Positions 1-14,200 are shown, counted from the stretch's first letter. The stretch: DNA of 64,000 nt from Blastocystis sp. Blastoise (GCA_039096225.1 JBBPEB010000013.1:1287501-1351500); one strand, 5' to 3'. Notes: generated by a model not told the origin, from the sequence alone. Numbers and translations are program-made.

Positions 1-335
1 ACGTTTCAATTTAATTGTTAATGAGAATTCATTTTGAAATATATTTATTATAATAATATATATAGATATAGTTGTTACTAATGATTATATTAAATTTATT
101 TCAGTCTATATCTGTGTATATCTGAATAGTTTTCTGTTTCTTAAATAGATATTATTTATATATATATATGAGTATATAAAATATATTACATAATATCTAT
201 TCATCTATTTATATATATTATATATTCTATTTAATTTATATATAATAATTCTATTTTTATATTACATGTCATTTGATTTATATATATATATATATATTGT
301 TTCTTTTTTAATCAAGATTGTATATATGCTATTTT

Positions 336-366
<31 letters not shown>

Positions 367-1349
367 TACTGCTTTCATCGAATTGTTTTCTACACTTTCT
401 CAATTATATATATATATATCTTTTTCATTAATAATAGTATTTTTAATTTAAAAATTATTTCTATACTTATTTTGCTATATATTCGCGTTATCGAAATAGA
501 ATTATATATTTTTATTTGTTTATTTTTTGTTTGTTTGTTTATTTATTTTTGTTTATTTTTTCAGTTATATATATATATATATATATTATTTGCTTTTCTA
601 CTCCTAATACTCTTGAATATCCTTCTTTTTTGTCACCTTTTCTTTTCAACACCTTTTTTTCTATATCTTATTTATTACATTTATATATATATATATTCCT
701 TCTTATTCTCTATTAATTTGTCTATTTTATATTCTTGATTCTATATATATAATCTATATATATATACATAGATTATATATATAGACATAAATGATATAAT
801 TCTATCATTTAAAGAGATCTAGGCTAGTTTATTTATGATCTTTCTCTTCTTTTTTTAAATATTTATTTGAGTATATATTTTGTAATTAATTCACTTTTGC
901 TTATTTAATTTATTTTTATCTGTTTCAGTTTGTTTGTATGAGTATCTCTTCGGAATTTGTTTTTTCTTTTTATTTTATATATCAGAAAAGTTGGTTTATT
1001 TCGTGAATGAATGTTTAATTATGTATTCTTCTTATTTGTTTTGCTATATTTTAGAATCTTTAAACTATCATAAATACTATCTTAATATCCTATAACAGTA
1101 GGTAACTATATATGTTGACTTTTAAATAACCAATAATTTGTTTAAATATATAAAAATATTATTATCGAATAATAGTTTTTCTTATGTCTTTAATATAATC
1201 ATCTTTAAAGAAAACAATATGAATTTAACAAATGATTTATATTGATTATTAAAACAGAAACAAAATATATATATACAAAAATGAATCAAAAAGAAAGCAA
1301 GAAATGGATATACACAAGTAATATATATATATATATATATAAATTGATA
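1..1349. other. AT-rich non-coding stretch
   Basis: The stretch is almost entirely A and T, with many short TA microsatellites (for example around 281-296, 343-364 and 567-584). The open frames here consist of Ile, Tyr, Phe and Leu and simply follow the base composition. I see no conserved coding pattern, RNA gene or clear regulatory element. Confidence 0.6.
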
Positions 1350-1512
1350 ACAGAGTAGAACCTGAATTAACCCAATTTTAATTAGTATATACTCCAAATA
1401 TATTTATATAATTATCATGATCTATATGTTTAATTAGATTCACTGTTTCTCCTTTATTGTCACAATATTTATGGAATTCTCTAGAAGAATAATAATGTTC
1501 ATTTGCTTTATA
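1350..1512 (-). pseudogene. TLDc-domain gene fragment (relic)
   Basis: Read on the minus strand, this stretch matches the middle of the TLDc domain of the intact gene at 37053-38714. It keeps the motif EFHKYCDNKGETV and the following IKHI...INIFG segment. The reading is broken just after the Gly-rich turn: the Gln codon of the intact paralogue (CAA in TNQSW) is TAA here, at 1378-1380. The sequence after the stop (N-W-V-N-S) still resembles the paralogue, so it decayed rather than being a different exon end. No N-terminal BTB part or C-terminal TLDc half is recognisable beside it. TLDc domains occur in eukaryotic oxidation-resistance proteins. This copy is a non-functional remnant. Confidence 0.75.
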
Positions 1513-2141
1513 TAATATATAATAATAAAGAATGCAATATATACATATCTAAATAATAATTATATTTCTTTTTTTTTTCAAAATCAATTAAATAATGGAT
1601 TATTTATAAAAAATGAAACTATTATATATCATAAACATGAAAAAATACAAGAATTGATAAAACTATATGAATCTAATGTTCATTTTGACACTTATTGTGA
1701 AAATGATTAAAATAAAAAGAAGTTTTAATAATTAAACTTAAAAAAATAATAAATAGTATCAATTCTTTCAACATATTAAAAAAAAGTAGATCTCAAGGAA
1801 GTTTTTTCTATATTTTTTTATAAAAATTATATATTATAAAAATAATTATAGTTATCTATATTCAGGATATCATTGTCATAACAATAATTCTATAGAAATA
1901 TAATCTATTTATTTTTATATGAATAATTAATAAAAATAATATAATAATGAATTCATAATATTCACAAATAATACTAATAATATTCATATACTATAATTGT
2001 TATTATTATTATTTACACATTATTTAGTCACATCTATTTAAAAAATAATAATTCTATATATATATAAATAATAAAAGAATACTATACAAAAATAAATAAA
2101 GAATTTATATTTAAGTATACAATATAAAGAATAAAAACCAT
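1513..2141. other. AT-rich intergenic stretch with a possible decayed exon
   Basis: Mostly low-complexity AT. On the plus strand about 1582-1707 holds an open stretch of roughly 40 codons with a less biased make-up (Lys, Glu, His, Tyr, Asn; it ends TYCEND and then TAA). It could be a remnant exon, but it has no start codon and no recognisable relative. Confidence 0.35.
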
Positions 2142-4240
2142 TTATATAGAAGAATGTATTTTTTCTTTTATAAATTTATAATCGACATGATTTTCCTGAA
2201 TAAATGTTGAATCCTTTAATTGTTGTTCATATATATCACTCTTTATATAAATTTTTGAATCTATATAATATATTATTAATATAAATAACTAAATATATAC
2301 AGTGAAAAGAAATATTTTTCAATTTAGGAAATCTTCCAGTAGTAATAAAATTGATAAGTTTCGATAATTGTTCATCATCATATATATATAAATTTAGGCT
2401 CTTTATGTTTTGAGTTTTATTTTGGTTTATACATTCAAATAATGTTTCTATCTCATATTTATTCATTGTTTCATCTAATAAAAGTGTAATACTTTAATAT
2501 ATATATATATAAACATACTTTCTCTACCAATAATTGAATCTATAATTGAATTATTATCATATTTGTATCGAAAAATTGAAGTATTTGGATCATAAATATA
2601 ATCATCATAATAATCAAAATCACACTCTATAGAATAACGATTTTGATGAATAAAAATAGAATCATTTTATTGATGACATACCACCTAAATGGACAATACT
2701 TGAGGATGGAAAGTAATTATTATTCATATATGTACACAATGATTTAATAAAAGAAATCCACCATTTATTGTCATCTTTACTATCTATATTCACATTTTAC
2801 AAAATAAAAAGAATTATTATATAAAAATAAATATATATATATAAATATTCATAATTTATAATAATAATAAATATTATTATTATTATTAGCATATATATAT
2901 ACCAAGCTGAATTTTTTTTAATTGAGGGAAATTATCTGTAGTATATAGTTTTAAAAAATTATCATCCGTTATATCACTAATTCCTAAATGATTATTCATA
3001 AAAAAATATTAGGATGCAATATGCAATATATTTAAATTAGAATAATATATATATCATATATTTATACGTAGAAATAATTCAATTGTATTATAGAAAAAAC
3101 CTTTAGGAATTAATTGATTTATAAAAGACATAGTACAATCTAGTATAATAGTTAAAATTAATTAAATAAATTTTCATAACAAAATAATTATATTTAAAAA
3201 TAATTTACAAGTTATTTTTACACTAGAAGCCTTAGGAATTAATATCTCCATTATATTTTCATACCAAGTTAAATATTCAGATGATGAGTATTTTTTCATA
3301 GAATATACTATATATATTCATATATATCTAATAAAATATAACATACAATTAATTTTTAATTTATGAATAGTATTAAACTTATTGTCATTAAATAGAGTTG
3401 ATATCCATGTTAAATACTCTATACTAATATTCTTATGAACTATAGATATTATACAAAGATTAAAATAGATAAATATATATATATACAACTAACAGTTAAC
3501 TCATTCAAATATAGTAATACATCACTCTTTAAGAATCTTTCTAATGAATTTCTTTTATCAATTTCATCTTGATAAATATCTATAAATGAATAAACATTAG
3601 TATTATTATATTCATGAATATATATATTATATATATATATAAGTACTGTTGAATTCTATATCTAAACAATTAATATACTGCTTATTATTTTCAATATAAT
3701 CTAACTTTTTGATATCTTGTGATGAAGAAGAAACAACTTTATATAATAGTATATATATAATAAATAATATATATAAGAATAAAATAATAGAATAAAGAAA
3801 TATTTCATGCTATAAAGATTATCAACGGAAACTAGATTCTTCGCTAATAATTCATTTAAATGTGGGAAAAAACAAATACAATCATCTATATAATAAAAAT
3901 ATAAATAATTAAAAATAATTATATAGATAGTATCATAGTTTTTAGTATATATATAATACATATACTCATATCAATTGTATCAATATGAATTGAATAAGTA
4001 TAAGCTAAATCATCTAATAGAGAAGCCATTTCCTCTTCTTGATTTAAATTAATAGAATGTATATGAATAGTATCAATTATAGATATTATATTAACAGGAA
4101 ATACGGACTCAAAATTTTCAGTATCTAGATCAACAATAATAGTCTCTTTATTAATATATCAATATACCTATTATAATGTCGTAAGTGATAATATGTAATT
4201 TTTGGGAAGCATTCTTTCTTTATTAAAGATAATTTGAATA

Positions 4241-4290
<50 letters not shown>

Positions 4291-5899
4291 CCAACATAAT
4301 CGTCATAGATGAGTTCAGTAACATTAGGAAATACATGAGTTGTCATTATTTGGTTCAATAGATTTAAATCAATTTGATTCTTTAGTAACGAAACTATATG
4401 GAATGTAATTAATAATAATTAAAAACAATACTCCCATAAACACCTAACACAGTTGAAGAATCAAAAAATCCTTCATCAAGTAATTTCATAAAAAACATAG
4501 GATAAAATAGACAAGAATAATCTAAAACATATTATTTAATTTATAAAATATATTTATTTACATGGATTTAAAATGATTTTGGAAATACACAAATAGGAAG
4601 GAAGAAGTAATAATTGAGATATACCATATTCTGAAGATACTTCATGAATACTATGTAATATATATGTTTAAATGCACAATATAAAACAATATAATTATTT
4701 ACGAGAATGTTTTATCATTTGTTTTATCTATTTATAATAATAATAAATTAAATAATTTTATAATATATATACCATCATATTCAATTTGGACAATACCTTT
4801 TGATATATATTCATCTTCTGTGTTATTTATTTCTACTTGTGAATAATCATTTGTATATATAGCTTCATTAATGATATATTTATATAATTTAGGTAATTCA
4901 TTCTTTTGTCTTTTTTCATTATAGGCATTAATAATATACTCAGGATAATATATTTTATTAAGATCTAAAGAAGAAATCTTATTATATTTATTCATCTCTG
5001 ATTCAGTGTAATACTCATATTTTTTACGTTTATATACTCCATTATATATTCATCACTATTTGGATTTAATAATAGTTCAGTTTTCTTGATATTTGTATTT
5101 ACTATATATATAATATAATATATATAATAGTTATATATACCAGTTAAATATAATCTTTCTAAAGAAGGAAATATATCTTTAATACATGATGGACATATAT
5201 ATTCTATTGGAATACTTGTTGAATAATCATCTATAGTATTATTATTTATGTTATATATTATATATATTTACATGTAATTTCAACTCTAATTATATTCATC
5301 ATTTTAACAAGAAGAGAATAATAGTATAATTTATCTTTTCGTTGAGGTGTAAATAATCCTATATATATATATATATATATTATAAATATATATACATACC
5401 TTTAATATGTATTTCTTTTTTTTCTATTCGAATTAAATAATTCCATAGGTATATATGATTGAGAATCTTTAATATAATAACCATATATATCTAAACTACT
5501 TTTTTTCAAGTATTCAATAAATAACTCTTTAACATGAAATAATAAATCACTTTGAATAATGTTATTTATCGTAATTGAGTATTCAACAAGTGTTTCATAT
5601 ATATCATAACTATCTTTCAAATCTAATGATTCAATATCTACATTATCTTCCATTAAAAATTGAATAACTTTTTCCATATGAAAAGGAAGCATATCTATAT
5701 AATAACTACCATCATCATATTTCTCAGAGTGTTCGATGATGTCATAAAAGGGAAATTGTTGATATTTCTCAATAAACTCTTTTGAAATCCATAATTGCGT
5801 CTCATCTTGGAATGTAAACAAATCTATAAGAAAATAAATATTTCTGAATTATATTCAAATACATTTATCTTCGCTTAGACTAGTTTCGGTTGCTGACAT
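2142..5899 (-). pseudogene. BTB-like / leucine-rich-type repeat gene, decayed copy
   Basis: A multi-exon gene, collinear exon by exon with the better preserved copy at 40196-44006. The N-terminal block (5821-5402) is BTB/T1-like: TQLWISKEFIEKY, then DDGSYYID, then a helical part. Later exons repeat a pattern FP-x-L/V-x-x-L (for example FPSLERL, FPNVTELIYDD, FPHLNELLAKN), like degenerate leucine-rich repeats. There is no signal peptide or membrane segment. Two frame breaks are seen against the paralogue: a run of eight A (T on the plus strand, 5416-5423) puts a stop before the third exon, and near 5015-5040 a length change leads to TGA before the frame resumes at MNKYNKISS. Its first intron (5824-5874) begins GC instead of GT. 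The start ATG at 5899 is inferred from the paralogue. Protein-protein interaction is the likely ancestral role; substrate unknown. Homopolymer assembly error could mimic one break, less easily both. Confidence 0.65.
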
Positions 5900-6667
5900 G
5901 ACTCTAAATATACTATAGTTTCAATGAAATCACAAAATATTGATCGAAAAATATTTTTAAATAATCTTCAACACGTACTATATTTATACCTGATAAATTT
6001 GTAAAATAAACAACGAACTATTTATTAAGCTAAAAAAAATAAAACAAGAAAGTTTTTTTAAACTCCCTATTAAAAAAAATATTCTCTATAAAAAAAGAAA
6101 TAAACATGATTATACTGTTTTTGTCTTGTTTATTTATATATCCACGGTTATATAATTAAAGGAAATTTGAAGGGTAGAATAGCGAAAATCATTTATATAT
6201 TATAAAAACTAATGTTGTATGAAAAAATTAACAATTAAGTATTTCCAAAAGGCTTTGTCCCAGTTTTATATAGGGGCTTTAGAGGAGAAAAAGAAATTTA
6301 TAAGAATTGTGTTTATTTATAGAAACCAACAAAAATGTTGCTCAATTCCAGTAAAATAATATCTTTGTAAAAATGGGCAATTTGAAAAAATAGTCGCGAT
6401 TCTTCACGGTTCATTTTTTTTGTATATGTTTCTTGAAGAGAAACCAAAATAAAAAAATTAATAACCGTGGGAAAAATGATTTCCTGATATTTTCAGATAC
6501 TTTAAGTGATTCTTTTGTTAAATTTCAGAACAAACAAGAGTAAACTTTGTTTTACTTGTTTTACTGTTTTATTATCATTTATATTACTTGATACAAAGAT
6601 AATTGTTGATATTAGTATGCTATACATTGTATGTTAAATTAAATAAATAAAAGTACTAGATTAATTC
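5900..6667. other. Intergenic region between divergent family members
   Basis: This stretch separates the minus-strand BTB-like gene (start 5899) from the plus-strand relative (start 6668), so it should contain both promoters. It is less TA-repetitive than its surroundings. I see no motif I can assign. Confidence 0.4.
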
Positions 6668-7212
6668 ATGGATTCAGAAACTAAACAACAAAAGCGTAGT
6701 CTAGAACCTTCAGAATCAGTCTGCAAACATATAAGAGAAACTGTTGACTTCATTTTTAACGATGAAAGTAGAATTAGTGTTGAATTGTCTTTTTTGAAGA
6801 AATATCCAACGTCGTTGTTATCGAAAGCAGTTGAGAATTCTGCTAATTATTTACAAGATGAAGATGCTTACTATATAGATTCTTCAAGATTTTCTGTTGA
6901 ATCTTTAATTTTATTAATGGAAGGAAAAATTACACTTGATTCTTTACCCATGAATGAAATCTGTGAAATAAAAAAAGCTGCTAATTATTTCTTTGTAAAT
7001 TATATAGGTGATGTTAAAGTCAAAATAGAAGTTGTTCTTAAAGGTTTATTTCAAGATTTTATAAAACAGAATAATTATTCAATGTATTTATATATTTTAT
7101 TATTATGTCAAAAAATGGTTATAGAGAAGATGAACCTAATAAAGAAGGTGAATTTTCTAAAGAAGATCATATTACACCAAAATTATGCATTCAAGGTATG
7201 TATACCTAATTA

Positions 7213-7243
<31 letters not shown>

Positions 7244-7533
7244 TGTTTTTTTAGGTGTAATAACAAAGGAAAGAAATGAAGAGTTTGAGCAATATTCACG
7301 ATTATTTGATGTATTGAATATTAAAAGAGTACTAATAAAATGTATGTTTTATTTTATTATATATATATATATATATATAATATTATAATATAGTTTATTT
7401 TTCGGAAGATATTCCTTATGAATATATATATCCCTCCAATTTACATGAATTATTTCCACAATTAGAAAAATATAAACTTAAAAGTATATATATATATATT
7501 ATAAAAGTTGTAAAACATAAAAAAAATGTATAA
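6668..7533 (+). CDS. Short BTB-like family protein (truncated relative)
   Basis: Proposed five exons: 6668-7083, 7125-7195, 7255-7341, 7394-7483, 7508-7533. All introns are GT-AG and AT-rich (24-58 nt). The 41-nt first intron restores the frame between QNNYS and EDEPNKEG, and the resulting protein aligns with the 40-44 kb gene: a BTB/T1-like block (LSFLKKYPTSLLSK ... AYYID ... LILLMEG), a variable linker, then exons matching the paralogue's ITP... and FPQLEKYKL segments. Introns 2 and 3 fall at the same places as in the paralogue. The protein stops after the first repeat-like unit, so it lacks the long C-terminal repeat region (about 225 residues against about 900 or more). It could be a natural short form or a truncated copy; the last small exon is the weakest part. 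The cellular role is unknown; BTB-type folds usually mediate dimerisation or cullin binding. Confidence 0.6.
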
Positions 7534-8271
7534 TTTTTATGTGTTAAACATGTATACTATATAGTACAATACTTTTTAAGCCTTGGAACGTATTATTGAA
7601 TAATTGATATTTCTGTTTAATAAACTCCACTATAACTTCAAAACGGTTTTCAATGACTCTGTGAGTCATTTTAACGTTGTAGAAAATGATTAGAGTCAAA
7701 AGGATTAATAAACAATCATATGTTTCAAAAGGTTAAAAGTACTTCATAGTAGAAAATATGAAACACAGTTTTCAAAATAAAAGCTATAGTATTTTAATCT
7801 TTATAAAGACAAAAGAAGAAATAGCATATAAAAGAAGTATAGAAGAGTCATTTCTCCAAGTGAAAACCCACAAATGTGGTAGAAAAAGAGAAGATATATG
7901 GGTAAGTTAATTGATTTCTCAAAAACAAATAATCAATTTCTATTGGCTAAAAGTGAGAAAGTTAAATCACAGAAAGTTGATACAACTTACTATTATCTGA
8001 TAAGTACTTATTTTAACTTTCTTTCTGTCATTTTCTATAAATCCCCGTTAGAAATCATCATTTTTAACAAGACACAATAAAATATGAGATATAGACATAA
8101 AAATATTATTGGTTAATCATAAAATTTCTACTTTTGATTCGATAATCTCAAAAGATGACGTTTTTTGAGATATATATGACGCATATAGTCTTAACATCCC
8201 TCATAAAATTGTTACATTTCTTGTTTTGACATATTTATTTTGCTTTATATTTCAATAAATAATAAATAAAA
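7534..8271. other. Intergenic stretch with AP-1-like palindrome and uncertain ORFs
   Basis: The stretch lies between two plus-strand genes. It contains a perfect 8-bp inverted repeat with a TGT spacer at 7652-7670. An open stretch of charged residues (about 7802-7896, ending at a GTAAG that could be a donor site) and a 60-codon ATG frame (7898-8080) lie here. I cannot join them into a convincing gene and leave them unassigned. Confidence 0.4.
7652..7670. promoter_or_regulatory. Palindrome containing TGAGTCA
   Basis: AATGACTC-TGT-GAGTCATT is a perfect inverted repeat, and it contains TGAGTCA (7662-7668), the classic AP-1/Gcn4-type bZIP site. It lies about 600 bp upstream of the secreted-protein gene. 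That it binds a bZIP factor, such as the one encoded at 47858-50521, is inference; a 7-bp site can occur by chance. Confidence 0.3.
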
Positions 8272-11200
8272 ATGAATAATTTTATGAAAATTTTTATTTT
8301 TATAATAAGCGTCATCAGTATATCAATCAATAATTTACTTTTTCATTTTCAATCATCGCTGTCTTATTTCTTTCTATATAGTTGCTGGATCTTGTTCTAC
8401 TGGTGAATATGAAGTTATTCTTGAACGTCAATATGCTAGTAATTCTGGTGAAGTAGTTAAGATTGCTTCTGCTGAGTCATCATTCCTAAGAAATAATATT
8501 GTTTTCCGTGATGAATCTGTTGCTACTCAAGATTCTAAGGTTGAATATAAAGTTTGTTTAGATGGAAATACTGATTATTCTCTCGAATTGTCTTCAAAGT
8601 AATTCTTATTGTTGTTTTATTCAATCTATTTTTCTTATAGAGGTTCTATTGCTTGGGTTGAAGGTTCATTTGTTTCTTTGACTTGTAACCATGTTATCCT
8701 CGTTAATTCTCGTTTAAATGCTGATGATAATGGAAAGAAAATCATTAAATTTAATCGTATATACATATTTTTATGTTATATCTAAATATTATTTATAGTA
8801 TCTACTCTTCTTGCTTCAAATAATAACTGGAAATATGCTACTTCTGTTGATACTACTTCTTGGAAGGAAAGTAAGTTAGAAGAATTTGGTGAAGACTATA
8901 AGAATAAAGAAATAAAGAATGCTGGTTCTAGTGTTTATTTTAGAAAGGATATAACTGTAGATGATTCATTTGCGGTCATTCAAATTGCTGTTCAAAGTCA
9001 AAGTGGATTTATTGTTTATGTTAATGGGATTAAAGTGGATACTTATTTATTACCTGAGTATGTTTAGCTTATTATATCTATTTTTTATATATCTATTTTT
9101 TATATATCTATTTTTTATATATCTATTTTTTATATATCTATTTTTTATATATCTATTTTTTATATATCTATTTTATTTATATCTATTTTATTTATATCTA
9201 TTTTATTTATATCTATTTAATTTATAGATCTTCTAAAATCAATGAAAATACTCCTTCTCAATCTCTTGAAGATATTCCTGCCTATAAACAGTATATATAT
9301 CTTATAATATTACTCTAAAATATATATAGTATTATTGTTCCTAAAGAATTACTTGCTTCCTCTGTTTCTCTTACTACATTAAAAATAGCTATTGAATTAC
9401 ATACTACTGCTGATCATCCCGAAATTCTTTCTTCTTTTGATGCTCTCACCTATATTACAAATTTTAAAGGTATATATATATATAAATAGATTATAATATA
9501 TGCTTTATAGATTCTATGGATACCCTCTCTATGCTTGCCTCTAGAAGACTACAGGATATCCCCCAATATACTATGAACGCCTTTGAAGAAAATCAATCCA
9601 TTGATTTCTCTACTATATTATCTCTTTCATTATCGAATTGTGTTCTATCTACTGATTTACCTACTGGTTTAACTTTATCTTCTAATTGTATTCTTTCTGG
9701 TACTCCTAAAGAAGTTAAATCTGCTAAATATACTCTTTCTTATACTGATGATGAAGATGGTAGTTCTTCAAATACTTATATATTTAATCTACAAATATTA
9801 TGTAATCCTACTAGTTGTGCACATGTACGTGTTAATAGAATCACAACAAATTTTGGTTCTTCTGAACAAGTTATATTAAAATCAGAAGATGGAAATGAAA
9901 TAACTACTTTAATTCAAGGTAATTGGATAAATCAAAATTATGATTATTATGGTCCTGTGGGTAGTTGGTCATTTGAATTAATAAAAGAAACTAGTGGTGC
10001 TTGGAGTGATGACTCAATTATGACAGTATATGTTATAGATGATATTAGTAGTACATCTATTGCTGCTACTAAAATGAGAACTATATATAAGTCTCCTGAA
10101 ATATATTATGTTAATACTAATTATTCTATGTTAATGAAATCTCAATGGAAATATAATACGTATAATTCTTTACCTACAGCATGGTATGGATCTTCTATTG
10201 ATGATTCTTCTTGGTCTACTATTAATAGTGGTGCTGCTATTACTCCTACTGTTGCTAATCAGTATTTTGTATTCCATAAAACTATTAACACTCCTTCTAT
10301 TGTTAATCAAAAGTACTTTATATTAAGTTATAAGACCATATCAAATACAAAGATCTATATCAATAATCATGAACTCGCAACACATGGATTTATAGATGGC
10401 TATTTAGATTCAGCAGATGCATCTACTAGTATAGATCAAACAGCAACAGGTCCTCTCTCTCTATTTGACAATCAAGAAACTATTACTATTTCTGTATTAC
10501 TCTATGATAAACAACATACTATTGATATATCCTTTGATGCTTCTCTTCTAATGGTTGTCGATACTAATCTTCCAGTTTATGGTAATTATGAGGTAACAGC
10601 TACAAATGATTTATCGTCTTCTAATTATGATTATATTGTAGACTTAAACATCGATTCATATATGTCTATTACAGGCAATTCAGATAAATCAGATCCAATA
10701 ATTTCAATATCAATGAATGATGGATATAAATATATAAATAGATATTGTATAACTCGTTTAACTGGTAATAGTTTTCTTTCTGCTCCAAAATCATGGAAAG
10801 TGGAGTCTATAGATATAAATGGTGTTCGTCATGAACATTCAGTTGTATCGGACGCATTTAAATCAATTGATGATCCAAGAAGAAGATGCTTCTTCTTATC
10901 TGATGTTACTACAGGAACTAATAAATTGGAATTTACATTAACAAATAATATGATTAATAAAGTTGAGAATAAATATTCTATATCTGAAATTGAATTATTT
11001 GTTGATGATATTACTTCTGAAACATTACCATTATTATCTACGTCTTCTAATCCTTATTATGCTTATGATAACACGACTATATTAATATCACTTACTAATT
11101 CAGATTACTATCATCATTTTACTATTACTCCTTCTCTTCGTGCTGGAGCATCTTTTGATACTAATACTGGTTCTATATATGGTATTATTCACGGATATAA

Positions 11201-14200
11201 TGGCGATAATATATATACTATACATGCTACATCTGTAATTGGTACTCCATATGAATATACATTAACTATTCATATTCAATCATGTCAATTTCCTAATAAT
11301 TTTGTTAACATACAATTAGAATATGAACAAGGAGCTGTTTACGAGATTCCAATATTAGATAATATGGTGTCTCAAACAATTTTAAGTATTTATCATATAT
11401 ATGAAAAAAGTTCAGAAGACTATAATATATGTTTTTCTCCATCAACATATTTCTTATATGTGAATATGCTGTCTGGACAATCTAGTTCAGTATCCCATGT
11501 ATATCTCAATAATGTTTATTATGGTGAATTCAATCAGAATAATTATGTATCTTTTTCTTTCCTTCAATATGTTGATGCATCCAAGATGCCTATTGTTTAT
11601 TCTTATGATAATATAACTCCTCCTAAGCATTGGAATACTAATCTATTTAATGATGATTTATGGTCTACTGTTCCTTCTTCTTCTTCTCTTCCTAATGTTC
11701 CTAGTGATAGTATTACTCAATATTATAGAATACATTATACTGTAGAACAACTAATAGCTAAAGAATATCAATTAGATATAACTGTATCTACCTATGCTGG
11801 TATGATTATATATATGAATGGTTATGAAGTAAGAAGAGTAAATATGAATAATGGTGATAATGTCGAATATAATACATTAGCTAACTCCAAATATAATGAA
11901 TATAAATCATTTAGATCTGTTGTAACTACTTTTATTGATCCAAGAATACGTATCATAGGTGATAATATTATTGCTATTGAAATACACAAATTTAATACTG
12001 TTATTCAACCAAAGAATGGACTTTCAATAGTAATTAACATTGTTAATATAGAAGATTCACTTATAACAGGTTCATGGTCTGTTAATGGTGAAGTAGATCC
12101 TAAATATCCGTTAAGTAATATAGAAGATAGAAATTCTTATACATATACAGAAGTACTTGATACATGTTCAAGTACTATATTTACATATACATATAATGAT
12201 GAAATATGTATAGATGTAAATAACTTTTATTTATATTATCAGCACGCTATGAGTTTATCCTATAGTCCTGTAACTGCTGTAATAGAAGGAACTTATAATA
12301 ATGGCGCACAATGGGATGAACTTTCTACAATGGATGGAATCACTATAAACAAATCTAATTCTAAAAACTTTCATTTAAATAAATGTTATAATTCATATCG
12401 TATGAGAATTACAAAATGTGGAACAGATACGAATATATCTGAAAGTGATAAAGAAAGTATGACTATTGTAAATGAACTACGTTTCAATGTTTATACTGAT
12501 AGTGGCTGTGTAGATAATGAATGGTCTTCATCTGGAGATAATCAATATTCTTATAAGATTTGTCCTAAAGGATATACTAGTAATGCTAAACGTTTATGTA
12601 GTTACAACTTTTTTAAAGATACTGAAGGTGATGAAACATGTATAAAAATAAATCCTTCTGAATTATATTTTGAAGAAACAAATATTATTATTAAAATCAA
12701 TGATTTCTATGAACAATATTATACAATAGATGCTCTTAATACTGTTATTACAAGTTCTCCTTCTCTTCCTGAAGGTATTATGATAGATTCTGAAACTCAA
12801 AAACTATATGGTACTCCTACTATTCCATCTCCTCCTACTACTTATACTCTCTCTTATACAAATAATGAAGGTATTGTTGTAGGCTTACATCAAATTTCTA
12901 TTACCGTCACACGTTTATCGTGTTTAGCTGATAATAATTGGCTAGAAACTAATCTTGAATCTACTGCTTCTCTTCCTTGTCCTCAAGGATATACTGGTAA
13001 TCAATCTAGATATTGCAATAATATTGGTATGTGGGAAGACCCTGATTTGAGTGAATGTATATTTAGTTCTGCTCCTTGTACAGGTACTACTTATTATAAT
13101 GGCAATGAATGTGTAGAATGTGAAAATGGTATTACTAGTTCTCTTAATGGAAATAATTATTTATGTACTCCTTGTGAAGAAGGTACATATGCATATAATA
13201 ATAAATGTTTTGATCATTTATATTGTGAAGCTGATGGAAACTGGCCTCAAACGAATCCTAAAACTACTACTACTATTTCATGTCCATTCTTATATAAAGG
13301 AGATATGACTAGATATTGTAATGATAATATGATATGGGAAGAAGAAAATACTAGTAATTGTGTAGAACTTCCTCCTTGTACAGGTAGTACTTATCTTAGT
13401 GGTACTGAATGTGTAGAATGCGTAGGTGGTGGAATAATTACTGAAAATGGTAAGAATATAGCATGTACTCCTTGTGGAGATGATGAGTATCTATATAATT
13501 ATAAATGCTTATCAAATAATAATGTATGCTCTGCAAAAAGTTACGGCTTATTAGAATTTCCAAAAACTCAAGTTGGAAGAAAAGCAGCTTTAAGTTGTTC
13601 AAATGATAAGCAATTTGGCTATTATTATGTTTCATGTGATTATATATCTGGGGTACCTACTTGGTCAAATGATATTGATAAAAGAAATTGCTGTATATAA
13701 TTCTTTTTTATATTTTTATTTATATATTTATATAATATTCTATAGATCCTCGTCCTTCTGTTGAGTCTGGAAAAGGATTACAACTTTTAGATTATACATT
13801 TTACTTAAAGACTTGTATTGATGATATAACAGATATAATAGTTTCTTATTCAAGAACATTTATACATACATATCCTTATGAGTTAACAGATCTAAAAATG
13901 GCACCTAATTATGATGAAAATGTATATATTTCTATTTTATTATTTTTATATAATATAATACTATTATTATTTAGGCATGTAACACTCTCCCTCTTCAAGT
14001 ATATTATGGTACAAATACAGAGATATATGATTCTGCTACTTATAAACAGAAATTATTTATTAAACACGTATCTTCTTCTACATCAAACATTCAAGAATCA
14101 TTATCATCACTTGATAATAAGAAATGCTATTTATATGATTCTGAAAATGGTTGTCAACATCTTCAAGAAGGTTATCAAATGGTTCCTACTAATAGTTATC

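Noticed and set aside
9516-9518. Start of the secreted protein at the internal ATG
   Set aside because: Six upstream exons join in frame with good GT-AG introns and supply a signal peptide, so the start at 8272 is better.
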